Source: Rhizobium sp. GN54
GTDB lineage: Bacteria > Pseudomonadota > Alphaproteobacteria > Rhizobiales > Rhizobiaceae
Direction of reading: 5' to 3'
Assembly (NCBI RefSeq): GCF_021026345.1
Contig: NZ_JAJNCZ010000014.1
Span: forward strand, 1-64,000
DNA: 64,000 nt
Made by a program: the position numbers and the translations under genes. Positions 47,261 through 55,602 of the stretch are shown piece after piece (the first letter of the stretch is position 1; each line of letters begins with the position of its first letter). The notes below the pieces were generated by a model that saw nothing but the letters and a program-made list of their open reading frames with translations, searched no databases and was not told where the DNA came from.

Positions 47261-48346
47261 TCAGAGCTTCCCGAGACGGATGATGTGCTGGTCCCAGGCG
47301 AGATCGGCCGTGCTGCCGTCGAACCGCCCGTCATAGGAGGAGACGGAAAAACCGTGCGGAGAAGGCGCGATCCCCGCCGCGTCGTCCACCCGCCGCTCGC
47401 CGAGCACGCGCCCGCTCGCAGCGTCGATCGTGACCGCAAGGCCGCCCTTGGGCGAGGTCAGCCCGAGGAGCCCCTGGGCGCGATTGACGGCGATGGCGCC
47501 GACATAGTTGGCGAGCCGCATTGTCGTCGCGTCGGGAAGATCCAGGAAACGGATGTCCTCGCCTTTCGCGAAGTGGCCGGCCAGCGGCGGCAGGTCGTTG
47601 CGCGGTCCCTCGTATTGGCAGGCGAACCACACCCGGCCCTTGGCATCGATGTCGACGTGGCGGGTGGAGAGCTGCCGCAGCGAAGGCGGCAGCGCATGCC
47701 GTTCGATCAGCGCGCCGGTGGCCGCGTCGACGAGTGCCAGCGACGGTTCCATGTGGTCGAGGTTCAGCTTGGTGCGGCCGAAATCCGGATGCGTCTCGAT
47801 GCCGCCATTGGCGACGATCAGCAGGCGTCCGTCGTCGGAGACGGTCATGTCGTGCGTGCCGATCCCGTATGTGTCGAATTCGCCGATCCTTCGGTAGCCG
47901 TCCGTCGCGTCATAGAGGCCGATGACGCCGCGGTTGGCTTCGAAATCGTTCTCGCTGGCGTAGAGCAGCCGCCCGTCCGGCGAGAAGCTGCCATGGCCGA
48001 AGAAGTGCCGGTCCTCGCCCGCATGGATGACGACGGGTTCGTGGCTACGTCTCGTGTCGAAGATCAGCGCGAAGGTGCCGGGCCTGCGGGCGAAGGTGAC
48101 GGCGCGACCGTTTGCCGGACTGTACGCCAGGCCGTGGCTTCTGGCCGGCAGCGCCACCTTCTCGATGACCGTTCCGTCTTCGGCAACGGTGGCGAGGCCG
48201 AAGCCGCCGTCGCGGGCCATGAAACCGGAGGCGAAGACGGCGTCCGTCCTCCCCAGCGCCTGCAGCGAGGCGGGCGCAATCGTCGTGGCCCAGGCGGCGC
48301 CCGCCATCTTGATGAAGCTGCGGCGGTCGAGAAGGGATGTCTTCAT
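47261..48346 (-). CDS. DUF1513 periplasmic beta-propeller-like protein
   Basis: 361 residues of DUF1513 (COG3490). A twin-arginine signal (LDRRSFIKMAGAAWA) directs folded export. The rest has repeated blades with GRLLYASENDFEANRGVIG and FDTYGIGTHDMTVSDDGR-like segments. Fourth and last gene of the imelysin operon. TAT export of the propeller suggests that it acquires a cofactor or folds in the cytoplasm. Function unknown; by context it has a role in periplasmic iron handling. Confidence 0.9.
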   Translation of the reverse strand: MKTSLLDRRSFIKMAGAAWATTIAPASLQALGRTDAVFASGFMARDGGFGLATVAEDGTVIEKVALPARSHGLAYSPANGRAVTFARRPGTFALIFDTRRSHEPVVIHAGEDRHFFGHGSFSPDGRLLYASENDFEANRGVIGLYDATDGYRRIGEFDTYGIGTHDMTVSDDGRLLIVANGGIETHPDFGRTKLNLDHMEPSLALVDAATGALIERHALPPSLRQLSTRHVDIDAKGRVWFACQYEGPRNDLPPLAGHFAKGEDIRFLDLPDATTMRLANYVGAIAVNRAQGLLGLTSPKGGLAVTIDAASGRVLGERRVDDAAGIAPSPHGFSVSSYDGRFDGSTADLAWDQHIIRLGKL

Positions 48347-48383
48347 CGCCGGGCTCTTTTTCGATCCTGCCCCATGGTGCCGC

Positions 48384-49526
48384 TCAATCGCCGTCGGCAA
48401 ACGAGAACCCGGCGCCAAGCCCGATGGCCCCGCCATACTGGTCGCTGAACCGCAGCACGAGGTCGCGCGCGTTGACGATGAGAAAGTCCATCTTGTGGCG
48501 CTCGGACGGTTCGCTCACGGCCTTTTCGATGTCCGGATCGATCTTCGCCACCACGCGCGTCAGCGAGGCGATGACGAATTCGACCGAACCGGCGATCGAG
48601 GCCTCCGCCGGGTCCAGCAGTTGCTCCATCCCGGACTTGGCAAACAACGTTCGCAGCCCGTCGAGATTGCCCTTGATCGCGTTCCAGGTGTTGCCGGATC
48701 GCCAGTAGATCGCCGATTTCGGGCGGGCAGGGGCATCCTCGCCCTTGTAGAACGCCTCGATCCGCTGGTCGCGTACCGCCTCGGCGCCGTGGACGAGGAT
48801 CCCGAGCAGGGCCGTGATCGCCTCTTTCCCGTCGCGGAAGGCGGGATTGTCGGGGCCCGGATGCTTCCAGTCGCGCTGCACGCCGTCCGGCTTCTCCCAG
48901 TCGGCGCTGAGCGATGCTGCGGTCGCGGCGATGTTCTTCGCCACCGCCGCGCCGTAGCGGCAGCGGAAACTGTCCTTCCGGGCATCGAGGGCTTCGGCGT
49001 CGGTCCCGTAGAGCACGTATTCCAGCGCACCCAGCCCCTGCACGGCGACGCTCTTGCCCGGCAGTGCGGCCGCCTCGGTGTCCTTCTCGTCCTTCTTGAC
49101 CAGCAGCGCCTGAACCTGCTTCAGCCCGGTGCTCTTGCGGTCGGGATAGAACAGGATGCGTTCGAAGCGGTTCTCCTGCAGCACCGGCCCGTCGCGCACG
49201 ATCTCGATGAAGGACCATTTGGCCACCGTGTCGTCGAAGGCGGCATGGGCGGCGGCCTTCGTATCGGGGGAGGGCGCGGCGCAATAGGCCGAGACCGCAT
49301 CCGCAAGCCGGGTCGCCGAGGCGTGCATGTCGCGATAGCCCGGCCGGATCACCTCGTCGACGGCGCGGGTCATGACCGCCGAGATCGCCTCTTCGGTGAG
49401 CACGACGGGCGGCAGCGGATTGGCATCCTGTGCCGATCCCGGTACGGCCCCGATCGTCACCGCGGGAAGAAGCGTCAGGCCGAAAAGGGCGGAGCGAAGT
49501 CTGGAACGCAGCAGGGAAAGCATCAT
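48384..49526 (-). CDS. Imelysin-family periplasmic protein (second copy)
   Basis: 380 residues. A Sec signal peptide (about 1-32, cleavage near GSAQD) precedes an imelysin/peptidase-M75-like helical domain (about 42-360). The GxHxxE motif of the first imelysin is not conserved: the corresponding region reads VQGLGALEYVLYGTDAEAL. It corresponds to COG3489, annotated as a predicted periplasmic lipoprotein, though no lipobox cysteine is visible here. Its start overlaps the DUF1111 stop by four bases. Probably binds metal or partners with the adjacent proteins. Confidence 0.9.
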   Translation of the reverse strand: MMLSLLRSRLRSALFGLTLLPAVTIGAVPGSAQDANPLPPVVLTEEAISAVMTRAVDEVIRPGYRDMHASATRLADAVSAYCAAPSPDTKAAAHAAFDDTVAKWSFIEIVRDGPVLQENRFERILFYPDRKSTGLKQVQALLVKKDEKDTEAAALPGKSVAVQGLGALEYVLYGTDAEALDARKDSFRCRYGAAVAKNIAATAASLSADWEKPDGVQRDWKHPGPDNPAFRDGKEAITALLGILVHGAEAVRDQRIEAFYKGEDAPARPKSAIYWRSGNTWNAIKGNLDGLRTLFAKSGMEQLLDPAEASIAGSVEFVIASLTRVVAKIDPDIEKAVSEPSERHKMDFLIVNARDLVLRFSDQYGGAIGLGAGFSFADGD

Positions 49527-51061
49527 AGGGACTCCAGGAAAGTCAGAAGCGCGGCCCGGTCAGCGGCTTCCAGGTCGGCAAATCGGTCCCGCGCGGCCTG
49601 CGCCTCGCCGCCGTGCCAGAGGATGGCTTCGGTCAGGTTGCGCGCGCGCCCGTCATGCAGGAAGAAGGTGTGGCCGCTGACAGTCTCGGTCAGCCCGATA
49701 CCCCAGAGCGGCGGCGTGCGCCACTCCCGTCCGTCGGCGAGCCCCACCTTCTGCCCGTCGGCCAGCCCCTCGCCCATGTCGTGCAGCAGGAAATCGGAAT
49801 AGGGCCAGATAAGCTGGAAGGATTGTGCCTTGTCGCGGGCATCGCGGCGGGTGACGAACTTCGGCGTGTGGCAGGCGGTGCAGCCGGCCTCGTAGAACAG
49901 CTTCTTGCCGGCCAGCGTCTCCTCGAAGCTCGCCTTGCGCCTGGCGGGAACGGCGAGGTTCTCGGCGTAGAAGGTGACGAGGTCGAGCACCGGATCGGGT
50001 GCCTCGGTGTCGCCAAGACGTTTCTGCACCCCGTCCGGCATGGCGAGGCAGGCCGTCTGTGCCGCCGTGCAGTCGCCGTGGCTTGCCGGGGCGAGCGGAT
50101 TGGAAATGCCGATGTCGTTGGCAAAGGCCTCGGCCGTCTGCCGGCGCACGGTGGCGTTCTGCGCCTTCCAGCCGAAGCGGCCGAGCGCCAGTTGGCCGGT
50201 TTCGGGATCGCGCACCAACGCCGCCTTGCCGCTGATGCCGTCGCCGTCCGCATCCTCCGGGTCGGCCAGTGCCATGATATCGGCCTCGTGGATCGCCTCG
50301 ACCAGCCCGAGACCGATCATCGGCGGCGTCATCCGCGGCGAGATCGTCGTTCCCGGGTCCATTGCGCCATAGGCAAGTTCGCCGACGCTGTAGCGCGGCC
50401 GGCGCAGGAAGACCGTCTCGCCACCCGCAAGCCGCACGGGCTCCTCCGACCACTCGACCCGCATCCGGCCCTCGGCGGCAAGGCCGGGGACGGCGAAGTC
50501 CTGCAACTGGCCGCCATAGACGGGGTCGGGGAAGTTCGGCACGTCCAGCGCGTCGAGCCTTCCCTGTTCCGCCGCGTTCGCCGGCGGGCGGGCGAGGCGC
50601 AGGAAGGTGGTGCTGGTGTCGTCGCTGGCTTGCGGCGGATGCCCGCGCCCGTCCTTCAGGTGGCAGTTCTGGCAGGCGCGCGAATTGAACAGCGGCCCCA
50701 GCCCGTCGGAAGCCTGGGTGGAGGAGGGCGAGGAGACCCATACCTTGCGAAACAGCGCGTTGCCGAGCTTGAAGCCCTCTTCCTGCTGGAAGGTCAGATT
50801 TTCGGAGAAATGCGAGAAGCTGTCGGCGTTGACGGCGGCCGTCGAGGTCGCCGCACCGCCGGACATCGCCTCATACTGTTCCGCCCTGGAGAATTCCGTC
50901 GTGGGCCGGGTCACCGCTTCCACCCGCGCCCTGTCCTTGTCGGAAAGGTCGGCGCGGCCTTCGCTACCCGGCAGGGGCTCGCTTCCGGCAGCGCCCGCGG
51001 CAAGCAACAGCAGCACGCCCCCGAGCGCGGGCAGCAGGCTTTTGGAACGCGCTCTCTTCAT
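49523..51061 (-). CDS. Di-heme DUF1111 (thiol) oxidoreductase-like protein
   Basis: 512 residues. The signal peptide (LLPALGGVLLLLAAGAAG) is followed by two c-type haem sites, CQNCH and CTACH, as in COG3488 and di-haem cytochrome peroxidase relatives. A calcium/aspartate-rich stretch DPEDADGDGISGKA lies between them. It would be a periplasmic electron-transfer protein, plausibly changing the redox state of iron. The start at 51061 gives a normal signal peptide; an upstream ATG at 51106, two bases after the preceding stop, is the alternative. Confidence 0.9.
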   Translation of the reverse strand: MKRARSKSLLPALGGVLLLLAAGAAGSEPLPGSEGRADLSDKDRARVEAVTRPTTEFSRAEQYEAMSGGAATSTAAVNADSFSHFSENLTFQQEEGFKLGNALFRKVWVSSPSSTQASDGLGPLFNSRACQNCHLKDGRGHPPQASDDTSTTFLRLARPPANAAEQGRLDALDVPNFPDPVYGGQLQDFAVPGLAAEGRMRVEWSEEPVRLAGGETVFLRRPRYSVGELAYGAMDPGTTISPRMTPPMIGLGLVEAIHEADIMALADPEDADGDGISGKAALVRDPETGQLALGRFGWKAQNATVRRQTAEAFANDIGISNPLAPASHGDCTAAQTACLAMPDGVQKRLGDTEAPDPVLDLVTFYAENLAVPARRKASFEETLAGKKLFYEAGCTACHTPKFVTRRDARDKAQSFQLIWPYSDFLLHDMGEGLADGQKVGLADGREWRTPPLWGIGLTETVSGHTFFLHDGRARNLTEAILWHGGEAQAARDRFADLEAADRAALLTFLESL

Positions 51062-51108
51062 GTCGGGACCGGGCCGCGTTCGAGGGAGCGCGGCCCGCCT
51101 TTGCATTC

Positions 51109-52389
51109 TTACTGGAAGACCGCGTTAGGATTATCCAGGCTGTCGGAACCTTCAAGCTCGATCTTGCCGAGTTCCAGTGCCGAGATCACGCGCTCGAAGG
51201 ACTTGGTCTGGGCCACGAGCCCGTCGATCGCCGCCTGCACGACGGCATTGCCCTCCGCATTGCCTTCGCCGATCATCTGGTCGTAGGCCTCGATCGTCTC
51301 GCCACGCTTCACCATGGCCTGCATGGCGGCGATCGTCGTGTCGAGCTTGCCCTTCACTTCGCTGTCCAGCGCCGCATCCTTGGCGGCGACCAGTTCGGAA
51401 AGCGACGGGCCGGTCAGCTTGGTGCCGTCGGGGCGGATATATTCGCCGGTATAGGCGCTCTGGATGCCCAGCGCGTCGTAATAGTGCGAATTGTAGGTGT
51501 TGTCGGAGAAGCAGTCGTGCTCCTCTTCCGGATCGTGCAGCAGCAGGCCGAGCTTCATGCGCTCGCCGGCCAGTTCGCCATAGGAGAGCGAGCCCATGCC
51601 GGTCAGGATCGCCGAGATGCCGGCCTTCGTGTCGGCGCTGACGGTCTTGGCGGCGCCGCCCTCGGGCGCCCACTCGGCGACCATCTCCTCCAGGTCGGTC
51701 ACGAGCAGGTCGGTCGCGGCCTTCAGATAGGCGACGCGGCGGTCGCAATTGCCGCCCGTGCAGTTCTTGGTGTCGAAGTCCGTCGCCGGGCGGTTGCCGG
51801 CGCCCTTGCCGGTGCCGTTCAGGTCCTGGCCCCACAGCAGGAATTCGATCGCGTGGTAGCCGGTCGCCACGTTTGCCTCGACGCCGCCGGCCTCCTGCAG
51901 GGTGCCTGCCAGGAAGTCCGGCGTGATGTTGCTCGCGTCGATGTCCTTGCCGTCGATCTTGATCGCGGGGTTGGCGATCACATTGGCGACGAACAGCGAA
52001 TTCTCGTCGCTCTCGGTGCCGTAGCCGGCGTCGACATAGTCGATCAGGCCCTCGTCCAGCGGCCAGGCGTTGACCTTGCCTTCCCACTCGTCGACGGCGG
52101 CGTTGCCGAAGCGGTAGACCTCGGTCTGCTGATAGGGCACGCGGGCCTTAATCCAGGCGGCGCGGGCGGCCGCCAGCGTCTCGTCGGTCGGGCTGGCGAT
52201 CAGCGCGTCGACGGCGGCGGAAAGCTCCCTGGCGGTCGCAAGCGAGTCGGAAAACTTGGCATGGGCGACATCGACATAGTGCTTGACGACGGCTGCCTCG
52301 TCGGTGGCGGCGAGCGCCGGCTGGACGGCGAGCGCGCAGGTCGCGGTCGAGAGTGCCAGCACGGCCGCGCGAAGGAAGGAGGTCTTCAT
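51109..52389 (-). CDS. Imelysin-family iron-regulated protein (IrpA-like)
   Basis: 426 residues. Sec signal peptide (about 1-28, ending QPALAATDEA), then an imelysin domain with the GxHxxE motif intact (TGYHAIEFLLWGQDLNGTG). It corresponds to COG3487, IrpA-like. Two cysteines in NCTGGNCDRR may form a disulfide in the periplasm. First gene of the four-gene operon, with GGAG before its ATG and an iron-control-like element about 155 bases upstream. Confidence 0.92.
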   Translation of the reverse strand: MKTSFLRAAVLALSTATCALAVQPALAATDEAAVVKHYVDVAHAKFSDSLATARELSAAVDALIASPTDETLAAARAAWIKARVPYQQTEVYRFGNAAVDEWEGKVNAWPLDEGLIDYVDAGYGTESDENSLFVANVIANPAIKIDGKDIDASNITPDFLAGTLQEAGGVEANVATGYHAIEFLLWGQDLNGTGKGAGNRPATDFDTKNCTGGNCDRRVAYLKAATDLLVTDLEEMVAEWAPEGGAAKTVSADTKAGISAILTGMGSLSYGELAGERMKLGLLLHDPEEEHDCFSDNTYNSHYYDALGIQSAYTGEYIRPDGTKLTGPSLSELVAAKDAALDSEVKGKLDTTIAAMQAMVKRGETIEAYDQMIGEGNAEGNAVVQAAIDGLVAQTKSFERVISALELGKIELEGSDSLDNPNAVFQ

Positions 52390-52544
52390 GTTGTCTCCTG
52401 GGGTCCCACTAGAGTTCATAACCTTCCCGGTGCCCCTCTCCTGTCGGGCGAATGATTGGCCGGGACGTCGCCCGAAGCCGGGCGATGGAAGTATTCAGGC
52501 GGGATTCTCTTCGCGCAAAAACAAACTGGTGTCAAAGCGTATAG

Positions 52545-52561
52545 TTTAGAACTGTTCGATA
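52545..52561. promoter_or_regulatory. Iron control element (Irr box) upstream of the imelysin operon
   Basis: TTTAGAA-CTG-TTCGATA matches 12 of 14 fixed positions of the alphaproteobacterial ICE/Irr box TTTAGAA-N3-TTCTAAA as I recall it. A TTGACA-like hexamer follows downstream on the minus strand (near 52530-52535). The element lies 156 bases upstream of the first imelysin gene and 53 bases beyond the end of the convergent methyltransferase gene, so it can only serve the imelysin operon. Confidence 0.65.
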
Positions 52562-52613
52562 CTTGCAACTGCGGCCGCTGCGGCGGACGTGGCTGTCAGA
52601 TCCGTCGCGGGCT

Positions 52614-53900
52614 TTAGGCCTTGCGCTCCATCGCGCAGAAGAAGAAGCCGTCCGTCCCGGTCGAGGCCGGCGTCAGCGTCACCGTCTTCATGTCGGCCGA
52701 CCAGGGCTGCGGCTTGTCGGTGCCGAAAAGCTCTTCCCAGGCTTCCGCCGCCGACAGGATCTCGAATTCGGAATTGTCCTCGCAGAAGCTGTAGACTTGG
52801 TTCTCGTTTTCCTCCGGCAGCACTGAACAGGTGACGTACAGGAGGTAGCCGCCGGGACGGACGAAGGTGGCAGCGCTCGCCAGCGCCTCTTCCTGCTGCG
52901 CCAGGCGTTCCTCGAGGTTCTTGTCCGTCAGCCGCCACTTGGTGTCCGGCCGCCGCCGCCAGGTGCCGGTGCCGGTGCAGGGCGCGTCGACCAGCACCCG
53001 GTCGAACCGGCCGGCAAACGGCGAAAGCGAGGAAAGGTCGTCATGAACCTGCACGTTGCGGGTGCCGGCGCGCTTCAGGCGCTCGATGATCGGCGCCAGC
53101 CGCTTGCGGTCGGCGTCGTAGGCGTGCACCTGGCCCTTGTTGTTCATGGCGGCGGACATGGCGAGCGTCTTGCCGCCGCCGCCGGCGCAGAAGTCGAGCA
53201 CCTGCTCGCCTTCCTGGGCGAAGACGAGGTCGGCGACGATCTGGGAGCCCTCGTCCTGCACCTCGAACCAGCCCTTCTGGAAGGAAAGCTCGGCTGTGAC
53301 GTTCGGCAGCCGCGACGGGCCTTCGCCGGCGGGGATGCGGATGCCGTTGCGGGCGATCTTCGCCGGTTCGGCGCCGCCGCGCTCGAGCGCCTTCAGCACT
53401 TTCGCGCGCGATGCCTTCAATGTGTTGGCGCGCAGGTCCAGCGTTGGCCGCCCGGTCAGCGCCTTGGCCTCGGCCAGCCAGTCGTCGGAGAAATTTTCTT
53501 CGAAGGAAGCCTGCACCCATTCGGGGATATCGCCCTGCACGTGCAGGGGCGCGTCTTCGAGGCGGCGGGAGGAATAGGCTTTCAGCCGATCGGTGGGCAG
53601 CGGCGGGGCGAACTTGTCGTCCGCAAGTTCCTTTTCCAGGCTCTCGGGCGTAAAGCCCCATTGGCGCAGCATCACGCCGAGCCCGAGCGAGGCCGGGCTG
53701 TCGTCGTCCATCAGATAGGCATGCGACAGCTTCATCCGCAGCGCGTCGTAGACGATGTTGCCGATCGCCGCGCGGTCGCCGGATCCGGCAAAGCGGTGGG
53801 CGAGGCCCCAGTCCTTGAGCGCATCGGCGACGGGGCGCTTGCGCGTCTCTATGTCAGCCAGAACCTCGATGGCTCCCGCGAGCCGTCCACCCAATCGCAT
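52614..53900 (-). CDS. RsmB/NOP-family RNA (cytosine-5) methyltransferase
   Basis: 428 residues. An N-terminal NusB-like RNA-binding domain (about 1-140) precedes a Rossmann methyltransferase with VLDFCAGGGGKTLAMSAAM for S-adenosylmethionine. The two cysteines of the NOP/Sun mechanism lie in VDAPCTGTGTWRRRPD and YVTCSVLPEENENQV. It probably methylates C967 of 16S rRNA. Rhizobial genomes usually carry more than one family member, so the exact position is not assigned. Confidence 0.9.
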   Translation of the reverse strand: MRLGGRLAGAIEVLADIETRKRPVADALKDWGLAHRFAGSGDRAAIGNIVYDALRMKLSHAYLMDDDSPASLGLGVMLRQWGFTPESLEKELADDKFAPPLPTDRLKAYSSRRLEDAPLHVQGDIPEWVQASFEENFSDDWLAEAKALTGRPTLDLRANTLKASRAKVLKALERGGAEPAKIARNGIRIPAGEGPSRLPNVTAELSFQKGWFEVQDEGSQIVADLVFAQEGEQVLDFCAGGGGKTLAMSAAMNNKGQVHAYDADRKRLAPIIERLKRAGTRNVQVHDDLSSLSPFAGRFDRVLVDAPCTGTGTWRRRPDTKWRLTDKNLEERLAQQEEALASAATFVRPGGYLLYVTCSVLPEENENQVYSFCEDNSEFEILSAAEAWEELFGTDKPQPWSADMKTVTLTPASTGTDGFFFCAMERKA

Positions 53901-53981
53901 TGCTCAACTCCAGTTTCCGCCGTGGTAGCGGCGATGGGCGGCAAGAGCAAGCGGGCGGGCGTCAAATAGGCTGGCGCGGTT

Positions 53982-54344
53982 TCAGCTGGCGAGGATCTGG
54001 TAACAGACCTTGGCGTGGCCCGAACGGATCATGCCGATCTCCGAGGCGGCCGCCTTGGATAGGTCCAGCACCCTGCCACGGATGAACGGGCCGCGATCAT
54101 TGATGCGCACGATGACGCTCTTGCCGTTGCGGGAGTTGGTGACCTTGATCTTGGTGCCGAAGCGCAACGTCTTGTGTGCGGCCGTCAGCTTGGCCGGGTT
54201 CATGCGCTCGCCCGAAGCGGTTTTCGATGTGAGCGCGTACCACGATGCCCCGCCGCAGCCGGCAGCTTCGGCGCTGGATGCGAAGGCAACGGGCGCAGCG
54301 ATGATGAGTGCGGCGAGAGCCGCAGTAGAGGACTTGATAGACAT
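53982..54344 (-). CDS. RlpA-like double-psi beta-barrel protein
   Basis: 120 residues. A signal peptide (about 1-27, ending SAEAAG) is followed by an RlpA/DPBB domain: [59 protein letters not shown]. The catalytic Asp of septal lytic transglycosylases sits in NDRGPF, so it may cut denuded peptidoglycan glycans. It lacks the SPOR domain of full RlpA, so septal targeting would differ. Monocistronic. Confidence 0.9.
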   Translation of the reverse strand: MSIKSSTAALAALIIAAPVAFASSAEAAGCGGASWYALTSKTASGERMNPAKLTAAHKTLRFGTKIKVTNSRNGKSVIVRINDRGPFIRGRVLDLSKAAASEIGMIRSGHAKVCYQILAS

Positions 54345-54455
54345 GGTGACCCCTCAGTGCTGATGTCCAGTTTCTTCCGACAGGTCTGTCTATTGGGACG
54401 AAAGATGGCGAAAAAGGGCCATGTCCAGCCCCGAATATTTCGCAAAGGTATTCGA

Positions 54456-54704
54456 ATGAGTTTACATAGAATGCTGTCTATATTGATGAAATCGCAGGCG
54501 CGTCCGGAAAACGCCTTTGGAATCAGTGCTTGTCTTGAAAACTTGACAGGCGTGGAATTTTCGGTCGCGGACAGCGAAAAAGCTGAAAAAAAGTTGCGTC
54601 TAGACCGAAAAGACTACGCCAAAGCCCATTTGTCGCGAGGTGATTTCGCGCATAGATCGCGGAAAATTGACGAAACTTTGGCGAGTATCAGCCTCTTCGG
54701 GTAA
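54456..54704 (+). CDS. Small hypothetical protein, AT-richer
   Basis: 82 residues starting MSLHRMLSILMKSQARPENA, basic and helical, with LRLDRKDYAKAHLSRGDFAH in the second half. AAAGG lies seven bases before the ATG. No family is recognised. The region is lower in GC than its neighbours and the frame is open upstream as well, so it may be spurious or recently acquired. It fills most of the 385-base gap between the RlpA-like and SDR genes. Confidence 0.35.
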   Translation: MSLHRMLSILMKSQARPENAFGISACLENLTGVEFSVADSEKAEKKLRLDRKDYAKAHLSRGDFAHRSRKIDETLASISLFG

Positions 54705-54729
54705 CCTCTCGTTAACCACTCCGGCCCTG

Positions 54730-55602
54730 TCAGCCCCGCCAGTCGTCGTCCGCCCACATTTGTGCCAGCGACATGCGGTAGTCGGGGTAGCGAAAGGCAA
54801 AGCCGAGGGAGCGGATTCTGGCGTTCGAGACGCGCTTGTTTTCGCCGTAGAAGGAGCGCGCCATGGCAGAGAGTTCGGCCGTCTCGAAGGGGATCTCCGG
54901 CGGCATTTCGGCCCCCATCAGCCGGGCAGCCTCGGCGACCACGTCCTGCGGCGGCCCCGGCTCGTGATCGGTGATGTTGAACACCCCGCCATGCCCTTTT
55001 CCGGCCAGGAAGAGGGCGGCCGCGCCGATATCCTCGACGCGGATGCGATTGAACACCTGGTCCTTCTTGACGAGCCGCCGCGCGGTGCCTTCGGCGACGT
55101 TGCGAAGCGCGTTGCGCCCGGGCCCGTAGATGCCGGCGAGCCGGAGCACGGAGACAGGGATGCCGCTCGTCCCGGAAAAGGAAAGCCACTTGCCCTCGGC
55201 CTCCATCCGCTCCACCGAGCGCGCCGAGACCGGATGGATCGGCGTGTCCTCGTCCACCCAGCCGCCCTTGTGGTCGCCATAGACGCCGACGGTGGACAGG
55301 TAGCCCGCCCATCGCAGGCGCGGCATGAGGTCGGCGATCGGAGCCGCCCCGTCGCGAAAGAGCGGGTCGCCGCTCTTGCCCGGCGCGATCGACTGCACCA
55401 GATGCGTCGCCTGTCGCATCTCTCCCCGCAGGGCATCGGAGATGGTCTCGCCGTCATAGAGGATCGCCTCGATGCCGCGGGCGTCGAGCGCGGCCGCCTT
55501 CTCCTGCGAGCGCGTCGTCCCGGCAACCGCATAGCCGGCCGCGCGGAACGTTTCGGCGATCGCCCGGCCGGAAAAGCCGGCCCCCAGAACCAACAGCCGC
55601 AT
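54730..55602 (-). CDS. SDR / NAD-dependent epimerase-like protein
   Basis: 290 residues, extended SDR fold. The Rossmann start RLLVLGAGFSGRAIAETFRA (GxGxxG variant GAGFSG), catalytic-region YLSTVGVYGDHKGGW (Tyr-based) and LRLAGIYGPGRN are typical of the YeeZ-like group. It would reduce or epimerise a nucleotide-sugar or similar compound; the substrate is unknown. Its first base overlaps the queG stop region (stop/ATG fused), so it is translationally coupled to queG. Confidence 0.87.
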   Translation of the reverse strand: MRLLVLGAGFSGRAIAETFRAAGYAVAGTTRSQEKAAALDARGIEAILYDGETISDALRGEMRQATHLVQSIAPGKSGDPLFRDGAAPIADLMPRLRWAGYLSTVGVYGDHKGGWVDEDTPIHPVSARSVERMEAEGKWLSFSGTSGIPVSVLRLAGIYGPGRNALRNVAEGTARRLVKKDQVFNRIRVEDIGAAALFLAGKGHGGVFNITDHEPGPPQDVVAEAARLMGAEMPPEIPFETAELSAMARSFYGENKRVSNARIRSLGFAFRYPDYRMSLAQMWADDDWRG

